A DNA stretch of 64,000 bases from Gigaspora rosea. Its lineage: Eukaryota > Glomeromycota > Glomeromycetes > Diversisporales > Gigasporaceae. The first letter of the stretch is position 1. Each line of letters begins with the position of its first letter. The stretch spans positions 76,037 through 140,036 of the forward strand of contig QKWP01000361.1 of NCBI GenBank assembly GCA_003550325.1. The letters are read 5' to 3'. Shown one piece after another: positions 1 to 10,546 of this stretch. Both the position numbers and the translations under genes were made by a program. The notes under the pieces were generated by a model, which saw nothing but the letters and a program-made list of their open reading frames with translations, had not been told where the DNA came from and searched no databases.

Positions 1-126
1 AAAAAAAATAGTGAATATATTAATAAAAAAATAGTGAATATATTAATAAAAAAATAGTGAATATATTAATGCAAAAATAGTGAATATATTAATAAAAAAA
101 ATAGTGAAGTTAATAAAAAAATAATG
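1..126. repeat. Tandem repeat, about 23-bp unit
   Basis: Four near-identical copies of a unit containing TAGTGAATATATTAAT followed by an A-run, then one or two degraded copies. The array is cut by the window edge, so its full length is unknown. It is non-coding and AT-only in character. Confidence 0.85.
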
Positions 127-136
127 AAATATCAAA

Positions 137-957
137 CAAAGTTATATTCAACCAAATATTTAGATGATTGATTTCTAGAATTTTTTGCGGAATTTTTGCC
201 GTCCAGATTATCTGATAATCAACTAATTTTCTCAATGACTTGTCGATCTACCAACCAATAAAATTACGGTTATGTTCAAAAGATGATCAATGCGCTAAAA
301 CTATTACCGGTATAGCAATATAAGGTTTTCTCTTTGCAATACTTATTTTAAAAATTGGCATTCACCAAAAAAACCAAGCTGCATACTATCCGTTATCGGA
401 GTAACGAGCTTTGTAACAAACTTTTTATAGTTAGCTTATATTAATTCAAACTAACACACATATATTGCAATTACTGGTATAGCGAACAAATTTTGTAATA
501 GAATTTTATAAAAACTCATGATAAAAATCACAATAATTCTAATAAAAACTGGCTAAACCATACTGAAATAAGTGAATTCTGTGGCAGAATTTTACAATAA
601 CATAATTTTAATGCAAACTAACCCAATCTTAACTTTATGCTGTAGTTAATAGAATAGTATGTTCAGAACAGAATTTTTTTGTGACAATTCATTGCAAACT
701 AACTCAACATATTTATGAATATTATATAATGCGAATTTACAGATTTTAACTAAGTTTCTAAAGTTTTATACAAAGATCCCATGGCAGAGCCACGGGTCAA
801 GTGTCAAATTATATAAGATAAGCAACGATGAAGTTTACAATTAGCTAATTTGTAAAAATTTAAATATATAGGCAAAATCTGATTTTAGTTTCAATAAGTA
901 GTATCTTTATTTAGAAATATTATCAATAATAAAGATAAAAATTCAAAAAAAATTTTT
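137..957. other. AT-rich intergenic DNA
   Basis: No ORF, RNA gene or clear inverted repeat was seen. The phrase GCAAACTAAC(C/T)CAA recurs near 612 and 693 without forming an array. Upstream exons of the kelch gene may lie here, but none could be recognised. Confidence 0.5.
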
Positions 958-1030
958 TATCATGCGGTATCATGCGCATTTTATATATCATGCGCATTCA
1001 TGCGCATTTTATTATAAAATGCGCATTTTT
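958..1030. repeat. ATGCGCAT palindromic repeat cluster
   Basis: The self-complementary octamer ATGCGCAT, or part of it, occurs about five times in 70 bp, with TTTA spacers and an inverted copy at the end. It lies about 140 bp before the first recognisable kelch exon. It could be simple-sequence expansion or a binding-site cluster; nothing in the sequence decides between these. Confidence 0.6.
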
Positions 1031-1167
1031 CCCATCTCTATCTAAATAGTTTAAATTCACTATATATGTTCAAAATATCAGAATTTTAAACTTTGTGTTT
1101 TAGCGAGCAAAATTAAAATGAACCTATTACAGTATTATGTAATTATGTAATGTGTAATTTTTTCTAG

Positions 1168-1983
1168 TATGCTTATGGTGATGCAGTTACAGCTCGTAAT
1201 TATTTCAATTTACAAAATCCATAATTTATATACTGAAATTCGTTAATATTTCATTTCATTTTTAATTATACAGTAGCTAATGATGGGCAAATAATATTGT
1301 TTGGTGGAAATTCAGCAAGTGATATAAATAATGACAATATTATTAGTGCATTTCCTGATTTTGCAATATTGGATACGAATGTATCACCATGTAAATGGTC
1401 AGCTCCAAATATTACTTCAGCATATGCTTTACCATTACTTTGTTATCATTCTGCAACATTATATAATGGCATCATGTTTATCGCATTTGGTAATTAATTT
1501 TAATAATTCGTTTTATCAAAAACTTTAAAAAATTACTCTATTATAATCTGTTTATTGTTATACTTTGGTATAATTAAAAACTTCTACTTCATTGTGAATT
1601 TGTAATTTTTTTTTAATTCGTTTAATTATCTGTAAATATTTATTAACATGTTTTATACATTATATTTAGTACTTCAAACCTTTTCACGATCACCAAATTA
1701 TTTTATTAATTTATTTGATGTTCAAAACTATACGTTGGTTTCTTCGAGTCAACTCAATTCATCATCTTCAACTAGCTCATCAAATACTTCATAAACCACT
1801 TCACCAACCACTTCATCAACCACTTCATCAACCACTTCATCAACCACTTTATCATCAACAAATTCATATTCAGCACCATCTTCGGGTCAGGGAACAAGTG
1901 GCATTATAATTAGTGTCATTATTGCGGGTGGATTTATTTTATTTTTATGTCGAATTCTTATATTTTATAAAATCAAAAAATAA
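1168..1983 (+). pseudogene. Kelch-repeat/galactose-oxidase-like membrane protein, 3' exons, with a premature stop
   Basis: Three coding blocks can be joined in phase with GT-AG introns: 1168-1195, 1274-1489 and 1670-1983 (introns of 78 and 180 bp). Exon 2 reads A-N-D-G-Q-I-I-L-F-G-G, the kelch beta-propeller signature. It is followed by a PDFAILDT-type blade, a W-S-A-P segment and a Y-H-S-A-T segment. Exon 3 gives another blade end (YFINLFDVQNYT), then a Ser/Thr-rich stalk built from a 12-bp repeat, then a hydrophobic helix of about 18 residues and a short basic tail (FYKIKK). Kelch propellers with a C-terminal anchor are abundant in Rhizophagus and are thought to be extracellular or membrane-tethered binding modules. 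A TAA at 1792-1794, just before the repeat run, interrupts the frame. The 5' exons were not found. This is therefore a truncated gene, a non-functional allele or a sequencing error in a slippage-prone repeat. Confidence 0.72.
1795..1856 (+). repeat. 12-bp coding tandem repeat (Thr-Ser stalk)
   Basis: About five copies of ACCACTTCATCA encode a Thr-Thr-Ser-Ser stalk inside the kelch gene's last exon. The in-frame TAA sits immediately upstream of the array. Confidence 0.75.
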
Positions 1984-2467
1984 TCGTGATAAATGGTACT
2001 AATGCTTATAGATTTCATAACGATTATGCGCAAAATCCCAGATATTCTAAATAATTTATCAACAAAATATTTAATTCAATAAAATAGTTTTTTTTCTTCA
2101 TCTTGAAATTATATAGTCATGATCTAAATTTTTGGTACGATTTAATGCCATTGTTAAATAAGTTAAATGATTAATTTCAATCCATAAATAAGATGCAATC
2201 ATGTTGCGTAAACTAAAATAAACAAATCGATTCTAATAGATTAGATTCTACTTTAGAATTATTCTATTCTGACAATGATAGATTTCAATTCTATTTTATA
2301 TTATATGAATGTTATCACTTTTGATCTCTTGACTGACCTAGATAGTTATTTAGTGTTAAAATACATGTACAGGTGTATATGTATACACCTTTGTACGTTT
2401 TCATGTCGCTTTAAAACTTTCGTTGTTATCTTTTTTCTTTAAATTATTGGTTTATATAACCAACTTG
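1984..2467. other. AT-rich intergenic DNA downstream of the kelch gene
   Basis: Nothing beyond simple AT-rich sequence was seen between the kelch stop and the left target duplication of the next hAT element. Confidence 0.5.
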
Positions 2468-2475
2468 GTTCAAAC

Positions 2476-3793
2476 CAGTGTTGGAAATCTGTTTTGAAAT
2501 TTATGTTCTTATGAGAACATGTTTATTTAATTTAAATGTTCTCAAAAATTTTTTTATGTTCTCAATTAGAAACCCATTTTTTTTCTCTTTTTTTCTCTAC
2601 TCTTTCTCTCTTTCTCTTTTTCTTTCTCTCTTTCTTTTTCTTTCTCTCTTTCTCTCTTTTTTTTTATCTCTTTCTTACTCTTTCTCACTCTTTCTTACTT
2701 TTATTTTCTTTCTCTCATTCTCTTTCTCATACTTTTATACTTTTAGTTATTTTTTAATTTTTATTTTTAATTAATATATTTAAAAATAAAAAATATAATT
2801 TATTTAACAAACTATATAAACAAAGCTAAATTATTTATAATAATAAGATTTTAATTTCATATATATATTTTTTTAAAAATTAATATTTGAGGTTTTTATA
2901 TATTGTTGGAGATTTTATTGGCCTGGCTCAGCTTATATATTTAGTTTTTAAATAAGCTATTAATATCTCTCAAATATTTAAATAAAAGGTAAACTCATAA
3001 AATTTGATATACATATAATATTATAAATTTCAGAGAGCTAAACTCACTATGATGATAATTTAATAAGAAATTACTTAACAATTCTTCAGTTATTCTGATT
3101 TTAAACTTTTGTGCTATATCTTAAAATTTATAGTAAGAAATTTTTTGAATTTATAAATTCACTATAGTAAAAAAAGAATAGTATATTATATTAATAAAAA
3201 TTTAAAATCAGGTGTAACATAAAATTTCATTTTTTTTATTTTTTTTCATATCTCAAAATTTTGCTTATAAAACCATCTTTGGGGCTTAATAAAAAAAATT
3301 TCTTGCTAAATTTTGTATATACTAATGCCCAGATAAAATCCCAGGACTCACCTTAACCCTAAAGTAATTAAAATTTATTTTTTGTTTTATAAAAATTTGT
3401 TTTTTTTTGTTTTTGTTACATGGATTTGCAAGTAAAACACCATAAATGCGTTTTAAATAATATTTGAATTTTATATAATAAGGGCTATATTGCACCAAAT
3501 TAGAAATGGATAAACCAATAAATTATATTATCTAAAATTTTTTACAATTCAAGAACAACTAAATTGTTCTCTATTTCAACCAACAATTAAATATTTATGA
3601 GCTTAATTATTTTAAACTAATATATTAATAAAAATGATTTTTTATTATTTTATATATTTACATAGAGAACACATTTTTCAAACTTAATGTTCTCAAAAAA
3701 AATTTAATAGAGAACATCTTAAATTTTGTAAATGTTCTCAGATTAAAAGTGATGTTCTCATGAGAACATGAGAACATAAGATTTCCAACACTG
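2476..3793. mobile_element. Non-autonomous hAT-type element (1318 bp)
   Basis: The ends are inverted repeats beginning CAGTGTTGGAAATCT. An identical 8-bp direct repeat, GTTCAAAC, flanks the element at 2468-2475 and 3794-3801. An 8-bp duplication plus a CAGTG terminus is diagnostic of hAT insertion. Subterminal copies of (G)AGAACAT and ATGTTCTC occur in opposite orientation at the two ends and are plausible transposase-binding repeats. There is no transposase reading frame. The interior is AT-rich with a long CT-rich tract. Confidence 0.88.
2577..2745. repeat. CT-rich low-complexity tract
   Basis: Long polypyrimidine run (TTTCTCTC-type) inside the hAT element. It creates spurious Phe/Ser/Leu-rich ORFs with no coding value. 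Confidence 0.9.
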
Positions 3794-3801
3794 GTTCAAA
3801 C

Positions 3802-4438
3802 TCCAACCTATTATCCTTCTGTAATCTATTATTTTTGATCGTATTTCTGGTCATTCATTCCACTGCTTTGGCAGTAACTATAAATATTACTGTCAACCGA
3901 TGACGTTATCCTATTAGGGTGATAAACGGACTAAGTAATTAAGACTATGTAAGAAAACTATAAAATTTAATATATTGCAGATTTTCATGTTACACGAAGG
4001 AAGTCAATCGTTATCGCTATTGATACATATCAATATAACAGTAACTTTAATATATTCATTAAAAATTTCAAACCGATTCAACTCACTAAAAAGACAAGGA
4101 ATTGCTTGGAGATTTCATAAAATGTCTACAAAGTGTCAAAAAACAAAGTTACGTTCGAATATTTTATGTTAATATGTAAATTTTAGGTGTTCAACTAATA
4201 GAATATATAAATTTATTAAAAAAAATCTTACAATAAGTATAACCAAAAAATTTACTAAAGTTTTTGCGAAAAATCGAGAGTAACTTTTTAGAGATAGTTC
4301 TTATGAAGAGATTTCACTCAAAAGAAATGAGAAAAAGAAGCGCAATATTCAGAGGAATCTTTTAGAATTTTGATATTTTCTTTATAAGTAATTGAAGTTC
4401 AATCATTTTTAATTTCACTGATAAAATCTGATCATATT
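3802..4438. other. AT-rich DNA upstream of the Sel1 pseudogene
   Basis: No homology to the N-terminal exon of the two intact Sel1 genes is visible here. The pseudogene therefore lost its 5' part, or that part lies beyond an unrecognised break. Confidence 0.5.
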
Positions 4439-5182
4439 AAATACAGAAGAAGCAAAATCCAGTTAATATTATTGATTTTTGCTTAAATAATCAAATTAAT
4501 TCTGCGACTCAAATCATTCTTGCACATTGTTATCTTTATGGTAGATGGATTGAAAAGGATGAACATAAAGCGTTTATTTATTATCAAAAAGCTGCAGATA
4601 TGGGTGATGCTAGTGGAAACAAAATGTTGGATATTGCAATCTTGAAGGAATTGGAGGTAAAGTGGATGAACATAAGGTATTCATTTATTGTCAAAAATCA
4701 GCAAAAATGGGATACGCTATAGGAGCATATGAGGTTGGACATTGTTATGATTTCGGAATTGGAGTTGGAAATGATGTATCTAAAGCATTCTTTTATTATC
4801 GACAATCTGCAGAAATGGGATACGCTGGAGGGGCATGTAAGGTTGGAGATTGTTATCTAAATGGAATTGGAGTGAGAAAAGATGAACATAAGGCATTCTT
4901 TTATTATCAAAAATCTGCAGAAATGGGATACGCTGAAGGAGCATATAAGGTTGGAGATTGTTATCTTTATGGAACTGGAGTGGAAAAAGATAAACATAAG
5001 GCATTCATTTATTATCAAAAATCTGCTGAAATGGGGGCTGTTAGAGGAATGTCTAAAGTTGGACATTGTTATCTTTATGGAATTGGGTTAAAAAGGATGA
5101 ATATATGGCGTACATTTATTATAAAAAACATGCTGATATGGGTAGCGCTGGTAAATGGATGACTATTATCTTCGAGGAATAA
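4439..5182 (+). pseudogene. Sel1-repeat (TPR-like) protein, 5'-truncated, two frameshifts
   Basis: The translation begins with a segment resembling the cap of the paralogues (QNPVNIIDFCLNNQINS against QNPANIINFCLNDQINS at 15644-16498). About six Sel1 units follow, of the form (V)G-x-CY-x-x-G-x-G-V-x-K-D-E-H-K-A-F-x-YYQKSAEMG. Sel1 repeats are roughly 36-residue alpha/alpha hairpins that act as protein-binding scaffolds; no enzymatic motif is present. The frame breaks near 4618, after the first unit, and again near 5090, in the last unit, where shifting the frame restores KDEYMAYIYYKKHADMG and a stop at 5180-5182. The N-terminal methionine region of the paralogues is missing. Two frameshifts plus the lost 5' end argue for a pseudogene, though isolated assembly errors cannot be excluded. 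Confidence 0.85.
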
Positions 5183-6034
5183 TAAAGATTTAATTAAATC
5201 GAATACTGGAATCAAAGGTTAATTTTAATTTTTCTTGAATTTGTTTCAGTGTATAGAGATATGCCACGATTAAATGATAAGATCAAGTATAATTAAAGTT
5301 AAAACCAATATATTTTTTAAAGCAAAATTTAGAGTTATTTAAAATTTTTGAATAAGGATGCGCTTGATTTTTAGTTAAAGTTGTAAAGATCACCACAATT
5401 AATAGTACCAGCTGAACGGTATATCGAGATTGGATAAAGTATTTTTGATTGATCTCTGAGATTCTGTACCTATGCATAAAAACTAACAAACTGTCAGTAT
5501 AAATACAAATTTAGCTATTTAGATATAGCAAGGGTAGGGTGTACAAATTTCCAATTTCATATAAAATCGATTGTAGATCAACTTTGTGTAACCAATTTAT
5601 ATGATATCATATGATTTACATGTAAACATCATATGATCTAACCAATCAATTCTTTGTACAACCTACAAAAATCATATAGCGTCCTACAAAAATTTAATTA
5701 TATGTAAAGTTGATTTTTTTTAAAGCAATGGATATTGCGCAACTTCATTATTATAAACAAACTATACCAGGAACGTAATACGAAGTACGAAGTGTATGGT
5801 TAACAGGCAACTATCTGTGTACGATTTCTTGAATCTTATTGGATGGCGTATTCAAATTGATCATTGGATGTTCTGTAACATGATGTATATAATCACTAGA
5901 TTTTTTGCGTTTGTTTAACATCATATGAAAGCGTTTTTTGTGTAATTTGTTTTGATAAACTTATGGCTGTGCGCATCTTCTATATTCTGCCACGAGTATC
6001 TGTACCTGTTATGCATTGCTACTTTTGGTAATCA
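5183..6034. other. AT-rich intergenic DNA
   Basis: No gene seen. A short self-complementary stretch around GATTTACATGTAAACATC lies near 5610. AAGGGTAGGGTG at 5530 has an inverted counterpart at 9044-9055, but no target duplication supports an element. Confidence 0.45.
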
Positions 6035-6060
6035 ATTCGAGGATAGAGCTTACTAATTTT

Positions 6061-6215
6061 CTATTCGAATAATATTCGAATAATTTCAATTTACAAGTTT
6101 ATTCGAATATTCGCCGAATGACTAATATTATTCGAATAATTATAATTATTCGAATAAATATAATTATTCGAATAAATATAATTATTCGAATAAATATAAT
6201 TATTCGAATAAATAT
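6061..6215. repeat. Left subterminal TTCGAATAA array
   Basis: Repeated TTATTCGAATAA palindromes, ending in a regular run of about 18-bp units (AATTATTCGAATAAATAT) from about 6135. Its mirror partner is at 7602-7796. Confidence 0.85.
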
Positions 6216-6388
6216 ATTACAGCTGAGAAAAAAACTGCGAAAGTGGTTACGTTATTGATGCAGATCACTATCTAAAATAGTAAACAACCTAACCCTAACC
6301 CTAACTAAGATCTGCATCAACAACGTAACTATCTCAATCTCAGCTTTCACCCCGCCATAATATATTTATTCGAATAACGAAAATGGAA
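6190..6388. repeat. Long imperfect inverted repeat with a telomere-like core
   Basis: The arms share GTTACGTT(A/G)TTGATGCAGATC, then AGCTGAG, then ATATATTTATTCGAAT. Left arm is about 6190-6269 and right arm about 6309-6388. The loop holds AACCTAACCCTAACCCTAAC at about 6288-6307, that is, two to three CCCTAA units, the common fungal telomere repeat. Confidence 0.75.
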
Positions 6389-6579
6389 AAGATTGAAGAG
6401 AAATTAATCTAACAAATTTCATTCTCCACCTGAATTTTTTCATTTTCTAGCTTCAGCAATTAACTCTAAGGCACTAACTATTTATTATTCGAATAAATAT
6501 AGTTATTCGATTTTTAATTTAAATTTTCAAGTTGATGAAAAGTCAACAGATCGAAAAAGATGGCAAAGGAGGGATACGC

Positions 6580-6730
6580 TGGGGTTGTTGTCAACTATGT
6601 AAATCGAAATTATATTATATCATCTTAAAAATAATTAATAGAATTAAGTCAAAATTTGATCATTATGCTAAATTACGTAAATTTTACGTAAATTAACTTA
6701 AAAAAAATTTATTTTTGACAGCCAACCCCA
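6580..6730. mobile_element. 151-bp MITE nested in the 6045-7801 element
   Basis: Terminal inverted repeats TGGGGTTG...CAACCCCA extend imperfectly to TTGTCAA. They are flanked by AGGGATACGC (6570-6579) and AGGGATATGC (6731-6740), a 10-bp target duplication with one mismatch. There is no coding capacity. Confidence 0.78.
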
Positions 6731-6887
6731 AGGGATATGCCGGGTATGATACTGTATTTAAGTAATAAGAACACATGCACATTAAAAATAAAAAAAAAGT
6801 AAAAGTATAAGTAGATAAATAAATAAAAATTAAATATAATTAAATAAACAGAACTCGAGATTCGAGTTTTGTAATAGTTAAAAATTA

Positions 6888-6926
6888 GGGTAGCTGCGCG
6901 ACGCAGTCGCGCTAAAACCAGGAACG
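6888..6926 (+). repeat. GGTAGCTGCGCGACGC dispersed repeat, copy 1
   Basis: A GC-rich block in otherwise AT-rich DNA: GGTAGCTGCGCGACGC, a short GTCGCGC segment, then AAAACCAGGAACG. An inverted copy lies at 8903-8940 and a diverged third copy at 27732-27769. Confidence 0.8.
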
Positions 6927-7456
6927 ATCGTTTTTGAAAATCAATATATTTTTATTTTAATTATTGCAGTTGATGCTGACTTGAGGCCATTATAAAATAT
7001 ATAAAATAAGTATGATCATTTGAAATTCTAGTTGGTAGCAATAATAATTTTTTTTATTAATTCATTTTAAGAAAGTCTCAAAAATGTAGTAATAATCTAT
7101 GACAAACCATTACGATAAGAAATCATAGAATATTCGCACGCAACAATTAAGTATTAACAAACTAGCCCAATCATGTAGACGATCAAAAATGTTACAGATT
7201 TCTAGAATATCTAGTAACTACTATTATAAATTTTAATGATCTAAAATGTCGTAATGCGCAGGTAACCAATTAAAACAATTTTCAAATTTTATAATCAATA
7301 ACGTCATGTTTGCATCATATTGCATAATCGACTTATGACGTTACAGTATATGTAAAAATGTTGACTTCTTCCAAAAATGAATAAATGAAAATCATTATTC
7401 CAACCAAAAAAGGATTTTTCAAAAATCAACGTAGTGCATCAAAAAAGTTGAACGGG

Positions 7457-7493
7457 ACCATCTCTCTCACATTTCATGTGATCGTACTGGTAT
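7457..7493 (+). repeat. Direct repeat with 8001-8043, copy 1
   Basis: ACCATCTCTCTCACATTT followed by ATGTGATCGTACTGGTAT; the same phrase, with a small insertion, recurs at 8001-8043. Function is unknown. Confidence 0.7.
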
Positions 7494-7601
7494 TATGAAT
7501 CATTTTTAAATAAAAGTTGGCTTAAATTTAAACCCGATTTTATTTTAAATGGCAAGCCATTGATCGTAATAATGAAGTATTAAAATTTATATCTTATAGC
7601 A

Positions 7602-7796
7602 CTTATTCGAATAATTATTATTATTCGAATAATTGTTATTATTCGAATATTTGTTATTATTCGAATATTTGTTATTATTCGAATAATATTTGTTTATTCA
7701 TATTATTCGCCGAATAATTATTTGACAAAGTTTAAAATATTTATTCGAATATTCGCCGAATACGAATATTATTCGAATAACGAATACGAATAAGAG
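7602..7796. repeat. Right subterminal TTCGAATAA array
   Basis: Mirror partner of 6061-6215: units of about 17 bp (TTGTTATTATTCGAATA), two ATTCGCCGAAT motifs and a final ATTCGAATAACGAATACGAATA run just inside the element's right end. Confidence 0.85.
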
Positions 7797-7812
7797 GCTC
7801 TATTCGAGGATA

Positions 7813-8902
7813 AAAAAAGGTATGGTATGATTTTCCGAATTTGTTTACTTTATAGATTTTTTTGGATAGATTTAGATCCGTCTATGCATGATCCCTGCTA
7901 TTGAGCAGGTTTGTTTGCTTGCTTTTTTTCGAAAAATCATCTGCTTGTGATTTTTTCTTATGAAAGAATTCTGCGAAAATCAGGATAGGCGACGAATCAA
8001 ACCATCCCTCTCACATTTCCCATTCATATGATCGTACTGGTATAGATAATATAGATAGATAAAATTGGTAAGCTTAAAATAATATTTCTGCATCCTTTTC
8101 ATCATTATTAACACATCTGTATGTAAAATAATTTGCGCCTACCTCTGGTCACATTTTCTGATGATCAATCAAAAATGTTTAAATGACGAACGCTGAATCG
8201 CGTGGTATGGATAATTATAAAATAATCACATTTTTCATTTTGATTACGATCAGTTTCCGTGCAGTTTCCGTGCAGTGATTATGAAACCCGTGCTTACCCG
8301 CATACAATTTCGTATTTATACATGCATTTCCGTGTATCGAGTTTTCATAGGGATACAGTACCACTATTATAGTTATAAAATAATACTATTTATGAAGATC
8401 TAATCCAAAATATATCCCTTTATAAAGAAATTATCACCTGATCAAGGACTTAGCATCGAATATGCATAATGTCAAAATTCTAAAATTATCTATTTATTAT
8501 TTGTTCATTAATATTCGAAAATAAATCGATCCACTTCTAAACTTCTGCCTCTATTTATATTAATCTCTTACTAATCTCTTTTACAAAATCCGGAATCGAA
8601 TAATACTTATGTTGTCTTATGATTATGTAATTTATAATTTCAATTACTAATCTCTATTATTTATTACATTATTATTTCGACATCTTTCCATTTCACGATA
8701 AACCAATCACTTAATAAATCCTGCTTCACCACTATCACGAATCCAAACCCATAATTAAGATTTAATAAAGCTAATCAAAATTTGGTTCAACACAAGAAAA
8801 ATAATCCCGATTTCAAGCTTTATCCACAATTTCTTCAAATTATGTATAATCTTAAAAGTGCTCAAATCATCTATTATTTGAGTAACGGTAATTCATAAAT
8901 TT
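7813..8902. other. AT-rich intergenic DNA
   Basis: Contains the second copy of the 7457 direct repeat at 8001-8043 and a short GTTTCCGTGCA tandem duplication near 8255-8280. No coding signal was seen. Confidence 0.5.
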
Positions 8903-8940
8903 ACGTTTCTGGTTTCGCGTGACAGCGTCGCGCAGCTACC
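8903..8940 (-). repeat. GGTAGCTGCGCGACGC dispersed repeat, copy 2 (inverted)
   Basis: The reverse complement reads GGTAGCTGCGCGACGC, then GTCACGC, then GAAACCAGAAACGT, matching copy 1 at 6888. The two could be the ends of one element, but no target duplication flanks them and the interval overlaps the 6045-7801 element, so that pairing is not claimed. Confidence 0.75.
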
Positions 8941-9911
8941 TTAAATTGGTCAAGATCTTAAAAAAATTTATCAGAAGCATTTTTTTATTTACTATATAAA
9001 ATTCCAATATACCACGTAGATCATATGAAAAATGATCTACGTTCACCCTACCCTTAATAGAGTATAATAATCTAAGTAGCTATCAGAACATCAGTTCATG
9101 ATGATGCAATTTTCAGTTAATATACTAACTTCTATTTTAACAAATTTTTTTGGACAAAAGTGGTTCAAAAGTGAAAAAAAATTTAGGCTATTACTTTTTC
9201 AATATAATAGGAAAGAAAAATTAGCAAGTGAAAACAATAATTTGTAAACAATATTTACAATGCTAAAGTTATGTTATGCACACGCTATTTTCCATGAAGT
9301 TGGTAATAACTAAGAATCAAATCTCCCCAACTTCACAAATAAAAAAGTTCGTGTATCTGAGTACCTATATCTTATTCTGTAGTGAATTATGTACGTAAAA
9401 TTTATCTGTTGATAAAAATTTGAAAAGTCAAATGCATGTACGAACATCTATATAATGTTAAACGTTAATTATAAATATTAACTATAAATACAAAAAGAAC
9501 AAATAACTTTGAGCAAAATAAATAGATTAATTGTATACCATACGTTTGCATATAAATAAAAAGAAAATTTATTTGGCAACGAATATTGGATCTTATTTAT
9601 CAATACCTTATGACAAACTAAATTTTTTTTTACTAATTTTCATAGCATTTACCAAGTAAGTTATTGATATTGATTATTTGACTGATTTACTTTCCATTAT
9701 ATTAACTTCTTTCTAATTAACAAAGTAGTCGGTGAAATATTCACGAATTCAACAATTTGCAATTCTATATACATTCAATTAACGTGAATGGAATGAAATA
9801 AAGACGTTGCTTAATGGTAAATATTCAGGAACTTGAATGGTTTGGCCCAATATCTTAATTAAACATTCTTGTCTATAAAAATTTGGATATTTTAACTATT
9901 AATTTTGTTTG
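8941..9911. other. AT-rich intergenic DNA
   Basis: No gene or structured repeat recognised. Confidence 0.5.
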
Positions 9912-10054
9912 TATATATGTTGTTGGTGGAAACGGAATTTAAGTGGATTCGGAATTTTTATATAAAACCATCATTTTAAAGTTGGTTTTTTAATTCTAAT
10001 TTAACTAGAAAATTCTGAATCCACCTACCGTATCATCCACTTACAACATATATA
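9912..10054. mobile_element. 143-bp MITE
   Basis: The arms are inverted copies of TATATATGTTGT, then GTGGA(A/T), then GGTGGATTC, ending GAATTTT, and cover about 45 bp each. TA flanks both ends, which would fit a Tc1/mariner-type insertion, but the AT context makes the boundary uncertain. Confidence 0.72.
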
Positions 10055-10546
10055 TAGTTAAAGTTTCTCAATACGTTGCTACAAAAAAAAAAAACAAAAA
10101 CAGTAAATTTTTTATTTTAATCATATGAAACATAATTAAAATAAAAAATAGTCTTAATACTGTAAATTTAAATCGAGTAGTTATTGAGAAATTATTGCGA
10201 ACTAATAATAACTGTGATAGTGAAGTCATAATACAGTAAGTTAATCTTGTAAAAATCATGTAAATTAGTAATGCGTAACTTCATTTTTAAATTGATAGTT
10301 TATAATGGTGTAAATAAGAAATTTAAAAGTTATCGAGACATTGACCGTGCAAGCACCTTTTGAAAAATAATTTAATCTGTCATTGATATCTTTATCGTTA
10401 ACGTGGTTCATTAATAAGCATAAAAACTGTCCTTGACTAGTTTACGGTATATAAATATTATATATCGCTTAATCTCATGATATTTAATATAATTTTGCAA
10501 AACTTATTTGAAACAGCCAGAAAAATCAACAGCTTATTAAGATAAC
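10055..10546. other. AT-rich intergenic DNA, possible promoter of the small ORF
   Basis: No gene seen. TATAAATA near 10449 lies about 100 bp before the ORF start at 10547 and could be a TATA element; this is weak in such AT-rich DNA. Confidence 0.3.

Larger units (their letters stand above)
6045..7801. mobile_element. Inverted-repeat element with 10-bp target duplication and TTCGAA-rich ends
   Basis: The direct repeat ATTCGAGGAT occurs at 6035-6044 and 7802-7811; one further A makes the match 11 bp. Inside it the ends start AGAGC in inverted orientation. Both ends carry long runs of ATTATTCGAATAAT-type palindromes, with ATTCGCCGAAT near each end. A 9-11-bp duplication fits Mutator-like elements, though the class is inference. 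No transposase is visible. The element hosts the nested 6580-6730 insertion. Confidence 0.75.

Noticed and set aside
2478..2774. 98-codon Phe/Leu/Ser ORF
   Set aside because: Translation of a CT-rich simple repeat inside a hAT element.
6888..8940. Transposon bounded by the two GGTAGCTGCGCGACGC blocks
   Set aside because: No flanking duplication, and it would overlap the 6045-7801 element that has strong duplication support; recorded as dispersed repeats instead.
5530..9055. AAGGGTAGGGTG and its inverted copy as ends of a 3.5-kb transposon
   Set aside because: Only about 12-15 bp match, no target duplication, and the interval partly duplicates better-supported element boundaries.
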